Made by a program: the position numbers and the translations under genes | Notes under the pieces: generated by a model | What the model was told of the DNA's origin: nothing | What the model saw: the letters and a program-made list of their open reading frames with translations, nothing else | Databases searched by the model: none | Shown: positions 7,855 to 16,933 of the stretch, piece by piece | How positions within the stretch are numbered: position 1 is the stretch's first letter | Layout: the number at the start of each line of letters is the position of its first letter | Assembly: GCF_001477625.1 (NCBI RefSeq) | Contig: NZ_CP013692.1 | Location: forward strand, 434,001 to 498,000 | DNA from: Paucibacter sp. KCTC 42545 | GTDB taxonomy: Bacteria; Pseudomonadota; Gammaproteobacteria; Burkholderiales; Burkholderiaceae_C | Length of the DNA stretch: 64,000 nucleotides | Direction: 5' to 3'

Positions 7855-8463
7855 GTGCCTATCGACATCCTTGGAAACACCGCGCCGCAAGGGCCTGCGC
7901 GCTCACGCGGGCGTGCATTGCGCAGTGGCGCCTTGGCGCTGGCACTTGCCGGTATGGGTGTCTTGGCGGGCTGTATGTCCACCAGCCCGCCGCCCGGCGT
8001 CACCGCCGTCCAGCCCTTTGATTTGGCGCGCTACCAGGGCCGCTGGTTTGAGGTGGCGCGCCTGGATCACCGCTTTGAGCGCGGCATGACGGATGTGTCC
8101 GCCACTTACAGCGCCCAAACCGATGGCAGTGTGCGGGTGCTGAACCGGGGCTTTGATGTTGCAACCGGCCAATGGCGTGAGGCGGTGGGCCGGGCTTTAT
8201 TCATTGGTGAGCCGACCACCGGCTCACTCAAAGTGTCTTTCTTTGGCCCGTTCTACGGCGGCTATCACGTCGCCGCCTTGGATCCCGACTACCGCTGGGC
8301 CTTGGTGCTGGGCCCTGACTTCAGCTATTGCTGGATTCTGTCGCGTGACAAAGTGCTGGATCCGGCGCAGCGCGAGGCCATCACGGCACGGGCCAAGGCG
8401 CTCGGGGTCGAAACGTCGGATCTGATTTGGGTTTCGCAGACGCGCCAGGACCCGGCGCCTTGA
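7855..8463 (+). CDS. blc: Bacterial lipocalin lipoprotein (Blc-like)
   Basis: Outer-membrane lipocalins bind lipids or other hydrophobic ligands and are often induced under stress. The 202-residue product has a long N-terminus leading to a lipobox LAGC (Cys40). The lipocalin signature YQGRWFEVARLDHRFERG (from residue 60) includes the GxW motif at 62-64. Later conserved blocks are VLNRG, LKVSFFGPFYGGYHV and YCWILSR. Translation starts at GTG 7855, with AAAGGAA 7 bases upstream. The gene stands alone, followed 49 bases later by an epimerase-family gene on the same strand. The symbol is given by family similarity. Confidence 0.9.
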   Translation: MPIDILGNTAPQGPARSRGRALRSGALALALAGMGVLAGCMSTSPPPGVTAVQPFDLARYQGRWFEVARLDHRFERGMTDVSATYSAQTDGSVRVLNRGFDVATGQWREAVGRALFIGEPTTGSLKVSFFGPFYGGYHVAALDPDYRWALVLGPDFSYCWILSRDKVLDPAQREAITARAKALGVETSDLIWVSQTRQDPAP

Positions 8464-8512
8464 GGCGCGCAAAGGCCGTGCTTGCATTGAGGCATACAAA
8501 GGACATCCCCAT

Positions 8513-9418
8513 ATGCGCATTCTGATGACGGGCGGCACCGGCCTGATTGGCCGGGCCCTGTGCAGCCACTGGCGCTCGGCCGGGCACGAAGTGATTGTCT
8601 GGAGCCGGCAGCCTGAGCGGGTGCCTGCCTTGTGCAGCGGTGCCCGTGGCATTGCGCATTTGCATGAGTTGGCGGACGCCGGGCCGCTGGACGCTGTCGT
8701 CAATTTGGCCGGCGCGCCGATTGCTGATCGGCCCTGGACCGCCGCACGGCGCCAGATCCTGTGGCGCAGCCGGGTTGATTTAACGCAGGAGTTGGTGGCC
8801 TATCTGGCCCAGTTGGCGCACAAGCCGGAGGTCTTGATCTCCGGCTCGGCCGTGGGTTGGTATGGCGATAGGGGCGAGCGCCAGCTCGATGAAAGCAGCC
8901 CGCCGGGTTCGGCCGATTTTGGTGCTCAGTTGTGCCAAGCCTGGGAGCAAGCGGCCCAGCAGGCCGAGCCGCAAGGCATTCGCGTCGTGCTGCTGCGCAC
9001 CGCGCCGGTCCTGGCCGCGAGTGGCGGCATGCTGGCGCGCCTGCGTCTGCCCTTTAGCTTAGGGCTGGGTGGCCGCCTGGGCAGCGGCCAGCAGTGGATG
9101 CCGTGGATTCATCTCGACGATGAAATTGCGCTGATTGATTTCTTGCTCAATCACACCGAATGCCGGGGCGCCTTCAACGCCTGTGCGCCAGAGCCGGCGC
9201 GCAATGCCGATTTCACGCAGGCCTTGGCGGCGGTGCTGAAGCGGCCTGCGGTATTGCCGGCACCGGCCTGGGCGCTGCGGATGGCGCTGGGCGAAATGTC
9301 GGTCTTGCTGCTGGGCGGCCAGCGCGCCGTGCCTCAGCGGGCCCTGGCGCAGGGCTTTCGCTTTCGCTATCCGGCCCTGGGGCCGGCCTTGGCTCAGCTC
9401 TTGAAGCGGTCAATGTAA
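8513..9418 (+). CDS. TIGR01777 family NAD(P)-dependent epimerase-like protein (YfcH/SULA-like)
   Basis: An extended short-chain dehydrogenase-like protein of the TIGR01777 group. The 301-residue length is normal. The N-terminal Rossmann motif GGTGLIG is at residues 7-13, and the family-specific segments NLAGAPIADRPW, LISGSAVGWYGDRGE, and PWIHLDDEIALIDFLL are all present. A DUF1731-type C-terminal segment follows (ALRMALGEMSVLLLGGQRAVP). The biochemical substrate of the family is not established. AAGGAC precedes the ATG. It may share a transcript with the lipocalin upstream, and it is convergent with ychF. Confidence 0.9.
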   Translation: MRILMTGGTGLIGRALCSHWRSAGHEVIVWSRQPERVPALCSGARGIAHLHELADAGPLDAVVNLAGAPIADRPWTAARRQILWRSRVDLTQELVAYLAQLAHKPEVLISGSAVGWYGDRGERQLDESSPPGSADFGAQLCQAWEQAAQQAEPQGIRVVLLRTAPVLAASGGMLARLRLPFSLGLGGRLGSGQQWMPWIHLDDEIALIDFLLNHTECRGAFNACAPEPARNADFTQALAAVLKRPAVLPAPAWALRMALGEMSVLLLGGQRAVPQRALAQGFRFRYPALGPALAQLLKRSM

Positions 9419-9425
9419 AAGGGCG

Positions 9426-9458
9426 CAAAAAAAGGGCTGAGTTTGAGACTCAGCCCTT
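9426..9458 (-). terminator. Rho-independent terminator of ychF
   Basis: Perfect 11-base arms AAGGGCTGAGT and ACTCAGCCCTT around a 5-base loop. Read on the minus strand the stem runs into a T tract (9426-9433), so it ends ychF transcripts 20 bases past that stop codon. On the plus strand there is no T tract. Confidence 0.88.
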
Positions 9459-9477
9459 GATGCTCAGTCGATAAGGC

Positions 9478-10569
9478 TTAGACGTTGAACAAGAAGTTCA
9501 GCACGTCGCCGTCCTTGACGACGTATTCCTTGCCTTCGGCGCGCATCTTGCCGGCGTCTTTGGCGCCTTGCTCACCCTTGTAGGTGATGAAGTCTTCATA
9601 GGCGATGGTCTGGGCGCGGATATAGCCGCGTTCAAAGTCGGTGTGGATCACGCCGGCGGCTTGCGGGCCGGTGTCGCCCTTGTGGATGGTCCAGGCGCGT
9701 ACTTCCTTCACGCCAGCGGTGAAATAGGTTTGCAAGCCCAGCAGGCTGAAGCCGGCGCGGATCAGGCGGTTCAGGCCCGGCTCATCCTGGCCCATCTCGG
9801 CCAAGAACATCTTGCGGTCCTCGTCTTCCATCTCGCTCAGCTCGGCTTCCGTCTTGGCGCAGATGGCCACCACGGGGCCGTTCTGGGCGGCGGCGTATTC
9901 CTTCAGGCGGTCCAGGAAGGGGTTGTTCTCGAAACCATCTTCCGAGACATTGGCCACGAACATGGCCGGCTTGGCGGTGATCAGGCACAGGGGCTTGAGC
10001 AGCACCAGCTCTTCCTTGCTGAAATCAATCGTGCGCACCGGCTTGGCTTCGTTCAGCGCGGCTTCGCACTTCTCAAGCACCTTGACCAGGGCGATGGCTT
10101 CCTTATCGCCCGCGCGGGCCACCTTGTTGTAGCGGTGCAGGCTCTTTTCTACCGTGCCCATATCGGCCAGGCAGAGTTCGGTCTGGATCACCTCGATGTC
10201 GGAGATCGGGTCCACCTTGCCGTTGACGTGCACCACATTGCCGTCTTCAAAGCAGCGCACCACATTGACGATGGCGTCGGTTTCGCGGATGTGCGAGAGG
10301 AATTTATTGCCCAGGCCTTCGCCCTTGGAGGCGCCAGCCACCAAGCCGGCGATGTCCACAAACTCCACCACCGCGGGCAGGATGCGTTCGGGCTTGACGA
10401 TTTCGGCCAGCGCGTCCAGGCGCGGGTCGGGCAGCTCGACCACGCCCACATTGGGCTCGATGGTGCAGAACGGATAGTTCTCAGCGGCGATACCGGCCTT
10501 GGTCAGCGCGTTGAAGAGGGTGGACTTGCCGACATTGGGCAGGCCAACGATGCCGCATTTGAGACTCAT
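9478..10569 (-). CDS. ychF: Redox-regulated Obg-family ATPase YchF
   Basis: YchF/OLA1 is a ribosome-associated P-loop ATPase of the Obg-HflX group. The 363-residue product begins with the G1 motif [16 protein letters not shown], followed by the G3-type [18 protein letters not shown] coiled-coil insert and the C-terminal TGS-like domain follow, ending [20 protein letters not shown] and [15 protein letters not shown]. These are full-length and typical. The gene is transcribed alone on the minus strand, ends at a strong hairpin, and diverges from the UbiH-type gene. Confidence 0.97.
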   Translation of the reverse strand: MSLKCGIVGLPNVGKSTLFNALTKAGIAAENYPFCTIEPNVGVVELPDPRLDALAEIVKPERILPAVVEFVDIAGLVAGASKGEGLGNKFLSHIRETDAIVNVVRCFEDGNVVHVNGKVDPISDIEVIQTELCLADMGTVEKSLHRYNKVARAGDKEAIALVKVLEKCEAALNEAKPVRTIDFSKEELVLLKPLCLITAKPAMFVANVSEDGFENNPFLDRLKEYAAAQNGPVVAICAKTEAELSEMEDEDRKMFLAEMGQDEPGLNRLIRAGFSLLGLQTYFTAGVKEVRAWTIHKGDTGPQAAGVIHTDFERGYIRAQTIAYEDFITYKGEQGAKDAGKMRAEGKEYVVKDGDVLNFLFNV

Positions 10570-10671
10570 GGATGACTTTCTGGCTTTGGAGTGCTTGACG
10601 CAAAGATGGGATTTTAGTCGCCTGCAGCCGCGCAGCGCCCGCCGCTGTCAAACGATTCACACAAGCCTGCC

Positions 10672-10677
10672 TACAAT
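10672..10677 (+). promoter_or_regulatory. Candidate -10 box TACAAT directly before the monooxygenase start codon
   Basis: TACAAT ends 6 bases before the ATG at 10684. If used as a -10 element, transcription would begin at or next to the start codon, giving a leaderless message. No good -35 box at 16-18 bases was found, and no ribosome binding site lies between. Confidence 0.4.
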
Positions 10678-10683
10678 GCCCGG

Positions 10684-11793
10684 ATGCAAAACTGTGAGGT
10701 CTTGGTTCGTGGAAGCGGCTGCGTGGGTCGCAGCCTGGCTCTGGCGTTGAGCGCGCAGGGCTTGCGCGTCGCCCTGTTGGGCAGCGCCGAAGCCAGCCAA
10801 GCCCAACGCGAGGATGTGCGCAGCTATGCGCTCAATGCCGCTTCGGTGCGCTTGCTGCGTGAACTCAAGGTATGGGATGCCATGCCGGCCGACGCCGTCA
10901 CCCCGGTTTTCGATATGAAGATCAAGGGCGATGCCGCCGGTGCCTTGCTGGAGTTTTCCAGCTGGAGCCAGGGCGTGGCCGAGTTGGCCTTCATCGTCGA
11001 CGCGGGCGTGCTGGAGCAGCAACTCGCCGCCGCCCTGAAGTTCGCCCCGCATGTGCAGATGGTCAACGCTGCCGTGCCGGCGCAGCTGACCGTGCTGTGC
11101 GAAGGGCGCGATTCCGCCGCGCGGGCCGATTTGGGCGTCAAGTTCGAAAAGCATGCTTACGGCCACCGTGCGATTGCCGCGCGCCTAGTGGCAGATCAAG
11201 CTCATCAAGGCGTGGCGCGCCAGTGGTTCCGCTCGCCCGACATCCTGGCCTTGCTGCCGATTGACAAACCCGCACCGGGCGCGTCTTACGGCCTGGTCTG
11301 GTCTTTGCCCGAGGCGCGTGCCGCTGAGTTGCTGGCCGCCAGTGGGGCCGAATTTGAAACCGCTTTGAATGAAGCCAGCCAGGGTGAGGCCGGCGCCTTG
11401 CGTCTGGCTGGTGAGCGCTGCGCCTGGCCCTTGGCCCTGGCGCGGGCTGAGCCCTTGATCGGGCCGGGCTGGGCCTTGGCCGGCGACGCGGCGCATCTGG
11501 TTCACCCCTTGGCAGGCCAGGGTCTGAATCTGGGCCTGGCCGATGTGGCGGCGCTGGCCGAAGTGATTCGCCAGCGCGAAAGCTGGCGTGCGTTGGGTGA
11601 TGAAAAGCTGCTGCGCCGCTATGTGCGGGCGCGCCAGGCCGACACCTTTGCCATGGGTGAATTGACCGATGGCCTGCTGCGCATGTTTGCTAGTGAAGCG
11701 GCGCCACTGCGCACTTTGCGCAATACCGGCATGAACGTTTTGAACGCTTTGCCGCCCCTCAAACAATGGTTGATCGGCCGCGCGCTGGGCTGA
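10684..11793 (+). CDS. FAD-dependent monooxygenase, UbiH/UbiF/COQ6 family
   Basis: A 369-residue flavoprotein hydroxylase of the group acting on ubiquinone rings. The N-terminal dinucleotide motif is RGSGCVGRSLALALSAQG (about residues 9-26). The second FAD motif, GDAAHLVHPLAGQGLNLGL, is near residues 263-281 and is strongly diagnostic. The most likely role is one of the ring hydroxylations of ubiquinone synthesis, but which position is modified cannot be told from sequence. There is no Shine-Dalgarno, while a TACAAT box sits just upstream, suggesting a leaderless transcript. dsbC follows 53 bases later on the same strand. Confidence 0.88.
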   Translation: MQNCEVLVRGSGCVGRSLALALSAQGLRVALLGSAEASQAQREDVRSYALNAASVRLLRELKVWDAMPADAVTPVFDMKIKGDAAGALLEFSSWSQGVAELAFIVDAGVLEQQLAAALKFAPHVQMVNAAVPAQLTVLCEGRDSAARADLGVKFEKHAYGHRAIAARLVADQAHQGVARQWFRSPDILALLPIDKPAPGASYGLVWSLPEARAAELLAASGAEFETALNEASQGEAGALRLAGERCAWPLALARAEPLIGPGWALAGDAAHLVHPLAGQGLNLGLADVAALAEVIRQRESWRALGDEKLLRRYVRARQADTFAMGELTDGLLRMFASEAAPLRTLRNTGMNVLNALPPLKQWLIGRALG

Positions 11794-11846
11794 TCGACCA
11801 CCCGATTGCACGACTCATTTTTGCTCTTGCTGAAGGCTCCTAAATC

Positions 11847-12572
11847 ATGTTCCCCTCGATCCTAAAGTTGAGCCTCTTGCTCGCCGCCGTGCTGCCTCTG
11901 GCGGCCAATGCCAACGAAGCCGTGATCCGCAAGGCCCTGGCCGAGCGCCTGACGGGTTTGCCCAAGATTGAAGAAGTCCGCCAAAGCCCCATGGCCGGGC
12001 TGTGGGAAGTGCGCATCGGCAATGAGCTGCGCTACACCGATGCCAGTGGCAGCTTCTGGATCGAAGGCGAGCTGATCGATTTGAAGAGCCGCAAGAACCT
12101 GACCGAAGAGCGCCTGGCCAAGATCAATGCCATCGACTTCGCTTCGCTTCCCTTGAAAGACGCCATCGTCTGGAAGAGCGGCAATGGCAAGCGCCGCATC
12201 GCCGTGTTTGCCGACCCCAACTGCGGCTATTGCAAGCGCTTCGAGCGCAGCCTGCAAGACGTCAAGGACGTCACCGTCTACACCTTCCTGATCCCCATTT
12301 TGGGCGGCGACTCGGCTGAAAAGTCGCGCTCCATCTGGTGCGCGAAAGATTCGTCCAGCAGCTGGCAGTCCTGGATGCTGGACGGCAAGGCGCCGGTCAA
12401 GCCCATGGGTGCTTGCGATGACGCCGCGATTGAGCGCAATCTGGCCCTGTCGCGCCGCCATCATGTCAACGGCACGCCGGCCATCATTTTTGAAGACGGC
12501 AGCCGCGCGCCGGGGGCCATCAGCGCCGACCAGTTGGAAAAGCGTCTGCAAAGCGTGGGCAAGTCTTCCTGA
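11847..12572 (+). CDS. dsbC: Thiol:disulfide interchange protein DsbC
   Basis: A periplasmic disulfide isomerase that corrects wrongly paired cysteines. The 241-residue protein has a cleavable signal peptide ending near ANA (residues 21-23), an N-terminal dimerisation domain, and a thioredoxin domain. The active site CGYC is at residues 126-129 (context DPNCGYCKRFE). The late cis-proline loop VNGTPAIIFEDG is also present. Cys129 should be kept reduced by DsbD, whose gene is not in the window. AAGGCTCC precedes the ATG weakly. Confidence 0.96.
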   Translation: MFPSILKLSLLLAAVLPLAANANEAVIRKALAERLTGLPKIEEVRQSPMAGLWEVRIGNELRYTDASGSFWIEGELIDLKSRKNLTEERLAKINAIDFASLPLKDAIVWKSGNGKRRIAVFADPNCGYCKRFERSLQDVKDVTVYTFLIPILGGDSAEKSRSIWCAKDSSSSWQSWMLDGKAPVKPMGACDDAAIERNLALSRRHHVNGTPAIIFEDGSRAPGAISADQLEKRLQSVGKSS

Positions 12573-12654
12573 GTCTGCGCTTTAGCTTGAGCGCCTTCGC
12601 GGCGCAGCCGTCTTTGATCGTCAGCCCCTTACTCCGCAAACGGATCCCTTGACC

Positions 12655-13125
12655 ATGCCTCCTGCCGAAGTTCAGCCCAGCACGCTGAAGACCGTGGCCT
12701 TGCACCCACTTGCCCACCGCCTTGGCCATCTGGGTTTGTTGCCTTTTGTCGTCGGCGCCTTGCTGGTGTGGTTGTTCGGTGGCCGCAATCTTGATGCGCA
12801 CTATTACGTGAGCGTCGGCCTGTCCACCTACGCCGGTCTGATCATCACCTTCTTGGGTGGCATTTACTGGGGCCTGGCCTTTGTGCAGCCGGTCGATATG
12901 CCGCGTGCCTTTGTTTGGGGCATCGTGCCGAGCGCGGTGGCTTGGGTCGGCGTGATGATGCCGCCCTATGCCGGCCTGGCCCTGCATGGCGCAATGCTGA
13001 TCGTCTGTTATTTGGTGGACCGCCGCCTATACCCCCTGCTGGGTGCTGCGGGCTGGCTGACCCTGCGCTTTCGCCTCAGCGCTGTCGCGGCACTGTGCTG
13101 CTTCCTGGCCGCGGCGGGAAGCTGA
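12655..13125 (+). CDS. DUF3429 family membrane protein
   Basis: A 156-residue hydrophobic protein with about five membrane helices and the DUF3429 pattern (LPFVVGALLVWLF, then TFLGGIYWGLAF and a VPSAVAW turn). Members are small inner-membrane proteins of unknown function, common in proteobacteria. The ATG at 12655 was preferred over an in-frame TTG two codons earlier. It is followed 3 bases later by the M61 peptidase gene, so the two are likely co-transcribed. Confidence 0.82.
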   Translation: MPPAEVQPSTLKTVALHPLAHRLGHLGLLPFVVGALLVWLFGGRNLDAHYYVSVGLSTYAGLIITFLGGIYWGLAFVQPVDMPRAFVWGIVPSAVAWVGVMMPPYAGLALHGAMLIVCYLVDRRLYPLLGAAGWLTLRFRLSAVAALCCFLAAAGS

Positions 13126-13128
13126 ACC

Positions 13129-14907
13129 ATGGCCGATATCAGCTACCGCATCGAGCTGGCCCAGCCGCACACCCATTACTTCGACATCACACTGACTGTG
13201 CCCGCACCCGCCGCGGTGCAGGAGCTGAGCTTGCCGAGCTGGATTCCGGGCAGCTATTTGCTGCGCGAATTCGCCCGCCACCTGAGTGGCATGAAGGCCT
13301 CACAAGGCAGCCGCGACGTGGCGGTGGAACAGCTCGACAAAAGCCGCTGGCAGGTGCGCTGCAGCGGCCGCCAGGCGCTGGTTGTGCGTTACCGGGTCTA
13401 TGCCTTTGACAGCTCGGTGCGCACTGCCTTCCTGGACGCGCAGCGCGGCTTCTTCAACGGCACCAGCTTGTGCTTGCGGGTCCATGGCCGTGAGCAGGCT
13501 TCGCATGGCATCGAATTTGGCGTCTTGCCCGCCGGCTGGCAGATCGCCAGCGCCATGCCCAATCCTGCGCCCGGCAGCTATCTGGCGGCCGATTACGACG
13601 AGTTGCTGGACCACCCCTTCGAGCTGGGCCAGTTCTGGCAGGGCAGCTTTGAGGCCGGTGGCGCCACGCACGCCGTGGTGGTCAGCGGTGCATGGCCTGG
13701 CTTTGACGGTGAGCGGCTCTTGCGCGATGCGCAAAAAATCTGCGCGGCTCAGATCGAGTTCTGGCACGGCCCGGCGGCCAAGCGGGTCGAAGCCCTGCCG
13801 TTTGGGCGTTATGTCTTCTTGCTCAATTGCGTGGACGAAGGCTACGGCGGGCTGGAACATCGCGCCAGCACGGCCCTGATCGCCCCGCGCCGCAATTTGC
13901 CGCGTCTGGGTCAAGCAGAAACCAGCGATGGCTATGTGCAACTGCTGGGCTTGATCAGCCACGAGTATTTCCACACCTGGAACGTCAAGCGCATGAAGCC
14001 GGCTGAGTTCATGCGCCTGGACTACGCGCAGGAGAACTACACCGAGCTGCTGTGGTTCTTCGAGGGCTTCACGTCTTATTACGACGACCTGATGCTGGTG
14101 CGCAGCGGCCTGATCGACGAGACCCGTTACCTCAAGCTGCTGGCCGCCACCGTCAGCGGCGTGCTGGCAACGCCAGGGCGCATGGTGCAGAGCCTGGCGC
14201 AAGCCAGCTTTGATGCCTGGACCAAGTACTACCGGCCGGACGAAAACACGCCGAACGCCACCATCAGCTATTACGGCAAGGGTGCCTTGCTGGCGCTGGC
14301 GCTGGATCTGAGCCTGCGCAGTGGCAGCGGTGGCGCGGGGCCGGTTTCCAGCCTGGATGCGTTGATGCGCGGCCTGTGGCAGCAAAGCCAGGGTGGCGGC
14401 ATCGATGAGTCGCAGATCATGGCGCTGCTGGCCGACTTGGGTGGCCCAGAGCTGAGTCGGGAAGCCGCCCACTGGGTGCATGGCACCGGCGATCTGCCCT
14501 TGCCCTTCTTGCTGGAACGCTTCGGCGTGCAGTGGAGCAGTGACAAGCCCACCTTGGCCCAACGCCTGGGACTGCGGGTCAGCGAATCGGCCGTTGCCGG
14601 CGTGCAGATCAAGCAGGTGCTGGCCGATTCGCTCGCGCAGCAAGCGGGTCTGAGTCCGGGTGATGAATTGCTGGCCTGCAATGGCTGGCGCTTGCGTCGC
14701 CTGGAAGATGCCTTGCTGAGCTTGGCGCCGCAGCAGCTCAAGCTGCGCTTGCTGATCGCCCGTGATCAACGCGTGCTGGAGCTGAGCCTGGACCTGCCGG
14801 CCTTGTCGGCTGCCAGCAAGGTAGCAGGGGCGGCGGTGCTGCTGAGCCCTGCGGACAAGGCCGCTGTGCGGGTCACCGCCCTGCGCCGGGCATGGCTGGC
14901 GGCCTGA
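13129..14907 (+). CDS. M61 family metallopeptidase with C-terminal PDZ domain
   Basis: M61 (glycyl aminopeptidase-like) proteins combine a beta-rich N-terminal domain, a zinc metallopeptidase domain and a PDZ domain. The 592-residue product shows all three. The N-terminal domain covers about residues 1-170. The zinc motif HEYFHTW has His278, Glu279 and His282. The likely third ligand is Glu312 in FFEGFTSYYDDL. A PDZ-like segment lies at about residues 475-560 (VAGVQIKQVLADSLAQQAG, then LSPGDELLACNG). No signal peptide is obvious, so it is probably cytoplasmic. Its last 16 bases overlap the next gene. Confidence 0.93.
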   Translation: MADISYRIELAQPHTHYFDITLTVPAPAAVQELSLPSWIPGSYLLREFARHLSGMKASQGSRDVAVEQLDKSRWQVRCSGRQALVVRYRVYAFDSSVRTAFLDAQRGFFNGTSLCLRVHGREQASHGIEFGVLPAGWQIASAMPNPAPGSYLAADYDELLDHPFELGQFWQGSFEAGGATHAVVVSGAWPGFDGERLLRDAQKICAAQIEFWHGPAAKRVEALPFGRYVFLLNCVDEGYGGLEHRASTALIAPRRNLPRLGQAETSDGYVQLLGLISHEYFHTWNVKRMKPAEFMRLDYAQENYTELLWFFEGFTSYYDDLMLVRSGLIDETRYLKLLAATVSGVLATPGRMVQSLAQASFDAWTKYYRPDENTPNATISYYGKGALLALALDLSLRSGSGGAGPVSSLDALMRGLWQQSQGGGIDESQIMALLADLGGPELSREAAHWVHGTGDLPLPFLLERFGVQWSSDKPTLAQRLGLRVSESAVAGVQIKQVLADSLAQQAGLSPGDELLACNGWRLRRLEDALLSLAPQQLKLRLLIARDQRVLELSLDLPALSAASKVAGAAVLLSPADKAAVRVTALRRAWLAA

Positions 14908-15971
14908 AGAACCGGGCAGTTTTTTTTCGCCGCTGGGGCTTGGACATCCTTGCCCTGCCGGTCGTGCTGATGCATGTCTGGCTGAGTCTTGAGTTGCGCA
15001 CGCTGGTCGATTTCTGGCAGCAAGCCACGCCCATGCCGCCACGCCTGCAGACCAGTTTTGTGCGTGAGTTGAAGCCGCTTGAATTGGCGCCACCGCCGGT
15101 CAAGCCCGTCGAGCAAGCCCGGTCCCACAGCCGGCGCAGCGCCGCGCCCAAGGTCTGGCAGACCGAGCCCTTGGCGGCAGGCCCCGCACTTCAGCCCCTG
15201 CCTGCGCCTGCTGAGGTTTTGAATGCCGAGGAAGTCGCGCCAGCGCCAGAGCTGGCGCTGAATGAGGCGCAGTCTGATGAAGTTGCGCCCGAATGGCCGC
15301 CCTCAACCCGGCTCAGCTACGACCTCACCGGCAACTACCGCGGTGCCGTTTACGGCGAGGCGCAGGTGGAGTGGCTGCGCCAGGGCAGCCATTACCAAAT
15401 GCATCTGGATGTCAGCGTGGGCCCCAGCATCGCGCCCTTGATGGTGCGCCGCATGAGCAGCGATGGCTTTTTGGACGGTGCCGGCATTGCGCCCAAGCGC
15501 TATGACGAAGACACCCGCGTGGTGCTCAGCCAGCGGCGACGCGCCACAGTGCAATTCGACCTTGGCCAGGTGACCCTGGCCGATGGCCGCAGCGAAGTCG
15601 CGCCCGCTGGTGTGCAAGACGCCGCCAGCCAGTTTGTGCAGCTGACCTGGCTCTTCCTCACCGGCCGTGAGACGCTGCGCCCGGGCTTGGTGGTGGAGAT
15701 TCCGCTGGCCCTGCCGCGGCGCCAGTACCGCTGGCGTTACGAGGTCATCGGGCAAGTGGAATTGCAGACCCCCATGGGGCCGCTGAACACCTGGCATCTG
15801 CGCCCCAGTGCCTTGGCCACCGGCGGCGATATGACGGCCGAAGTCTGGCTGGCGCCCAGCCTGCAATATCTGCCGGTGCGGCTCCGTATTCGGCAAGATG
15901 CGCAGACCTTTGTTGACCTGATGTTGAAAAGCCCGGCGCTGCAGGCTGCCGCCGATACTTCCTCTCACTAA
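14892..15971 (+). CDS. DUF3108 domain-containing membrane-anchored protein
   Basis: A 359-residue protein with one N-terminal membrane segment (about residues 17-38), a proline/alanine-rich linker (about 60-130) and a DUF3108 domain (about 135-345). That domain begins LSYDLTGNYRGAVYGEAQ and later carries a TGRETLRPGLVVEIPL segment. DUF3108 is a beta-rich envelope domain of unknown function. The proline-rich linker suggests it spans some periplasmic distance. The start ATG lies inside the end of the M61 gene in another frame, so translation is probably coupled. Confidence 0.85.
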   Translation: MAGGLKNRAVFFRRWGLDILALPVVLMHVWLSLELRTLVDFWQQATPMPPRLQTSFVRELKPLELAPPPVKPVEQARSHSRRSAAPKVWQTEPLAAGPALQPLPAPAEVLNAEEVAPAPELALNEAQSDEVAPEWPPSTRLSYDLTGNYRGAVYGEAQVEWLRQGSHYQMHLDVSVGPSIAPLMVRRMSSDGFLDGAGIAPKRYDEDTRVVLSQRRRATVQFDLGQVTLADGRSEVAPAGVQDAASQFVQLTWLFLTGRETLRPGLVVEIPLALPRRQYRWRYEVIGQVELQTPMGPLNTWHLRPSALATGGDMTAEVWLAPSLQYLPVRLRIRQDAQTFVDLMLKSPALQAAADTSSH

Positions 15972-16007
15972 GCTGACCGACCTACCCATCGCAAAAGGAG
16001 TTTTTTC

Positions 16008-16802
16008 ATGAGCTACGAATGCATCATCACCAGCGTGCACGGCGAAGGCCCGCGCAAGACCGGACTGATCACGCTGAATCGCCCCAAGCAACTCAATGCC
16101 TTGAGCGACCCGCTGTTTGACGAGTTGGGCGATGCCTTGCTGGCCTTTGATGGCGACGACTGCATCGGCTGCATCGTGCTGACCGGCTCGGAGCGCGCCT
16201 TCGCGGCCGGGGCCGACATCCCCACGCTGATGCAGCAAGATTTCCAAAGCGCCGTGCGCACCGACATGATCACGCGCAACTGGGAAACCATCCTGCATGT
16301 GAAAAAGCCGGTGATCGCGGCCGTGGCCGGATTCGCCCTCGGCGGCGGCTGTGAGCTGGCCATGATGTGCGATTTCATCATCGCTGCCGACAGCGCCAAG
16401 TTTGGCCAGCCCGAGATCAAGCTCGGCGTCATCCCCGGTGCCGGCGGTACCCAGCGCCTGCCGCGCGCGGTGGGCAAAAGCAAGGCCATGGACCTGCTGC
16501 TGACCTCCCGCATGATGGATGCCACTGAGGCCGAGCGCAGCGGCTTGGTGTCGCGTGTGGTGCCGGCGGACAAGCTGATTGAGGAGGCCCTGGCCGCCGC
16601 CGAAACCATCAACGGTTTCAGCGCCCCGGCGCTGCAGCTGATCAAAGAGTTGGTGAATCGCAGCTTCGAGAGCGGCTTGAAGGAAAGCGTCAGCTCAGAG
16701 CGCCGCGTCTTCCACGCCATGTTCGGCACCGACGATCAGCGCGAAGGCATGGATGCCTTCTTGAACAAGCGTGCGCCGGTGTTCAAGCACGGTAAGCGTT
16801 AA
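16008..16802 (+). CDS. Enoyl-CoA hydratase/isomerase family protein
   Basis: A 264-residue crotonase-fold enzyme expected to hydrate trans-2-enoyl-CoA in beta-oxidation or a related acyl-CoA pathway. Hallmarks are ITLNRPKQLNALS, AFAAGADI, the oxyanion-hole region FALGGGCELAMMCD, and FGQPEIKLGVIPGAGGTQRL. AAAAGGAG precedes the ATG at a good distance. It stands alone, 36 bases after the DUF3108 gene and convergent with lysS. The precise acyl substrate cannot be read from the sequence. Confidence 0.93.
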   Translation: MSYECIITSVHGEGPRKTGLITLNRPKQLNALSDPLFDELGDALLAFDGDDCIGCIVLTGSERAFAAGADIPTLMQQDFQSAVRTDMITRNWETILHVKKPVIAAVAGFALGGGCELAMMCDFIIAADSAKFGQPEIKLGVIPGAGGTQRLPRAVGKSKAMDLLLTSRMMDATEAERSGLVSRVVPADKLIEEALAAAETINGFSAPALQLIKELVNRSFESGLKESVSSERRVFHAMFGTDDQREGMDAFLNKRAPVFKHGKR

Positions 16803-16933
16803 AGGCCGGGCTAGTCTGCCGCGGCCGAGCGACTCGGGCGGCAGGCTCAGCTCGTGTCCCCCGGCTTCGCCTCCTCCTTTACCTCGCTGCGCCAGCCCCC
16901 CGAGCCACTCGGGGTCGGCGGGCATTGAAGGGC

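Noticed and set aside
12591..12605. Short GCGCC/GGCGC hairpin after dsbC
   Set aside because: Five-base stem with no T tract.
13300..15093. Long minus-strand open frame opposite the M61 peptidase
   Set aside because: It mirrors a recognised 592-residue enzyme, has a glutamine/histidine-rich composition typical of antisense frames and no recognisable domain.
16898..16914. Perfect 7-base hairpin (CCCCGAG-CCA-CTCGGGG) between the enoyl-CoA hydratase gene and lysS
   Set aside because: No T tract on either strand, so not called a terminator.
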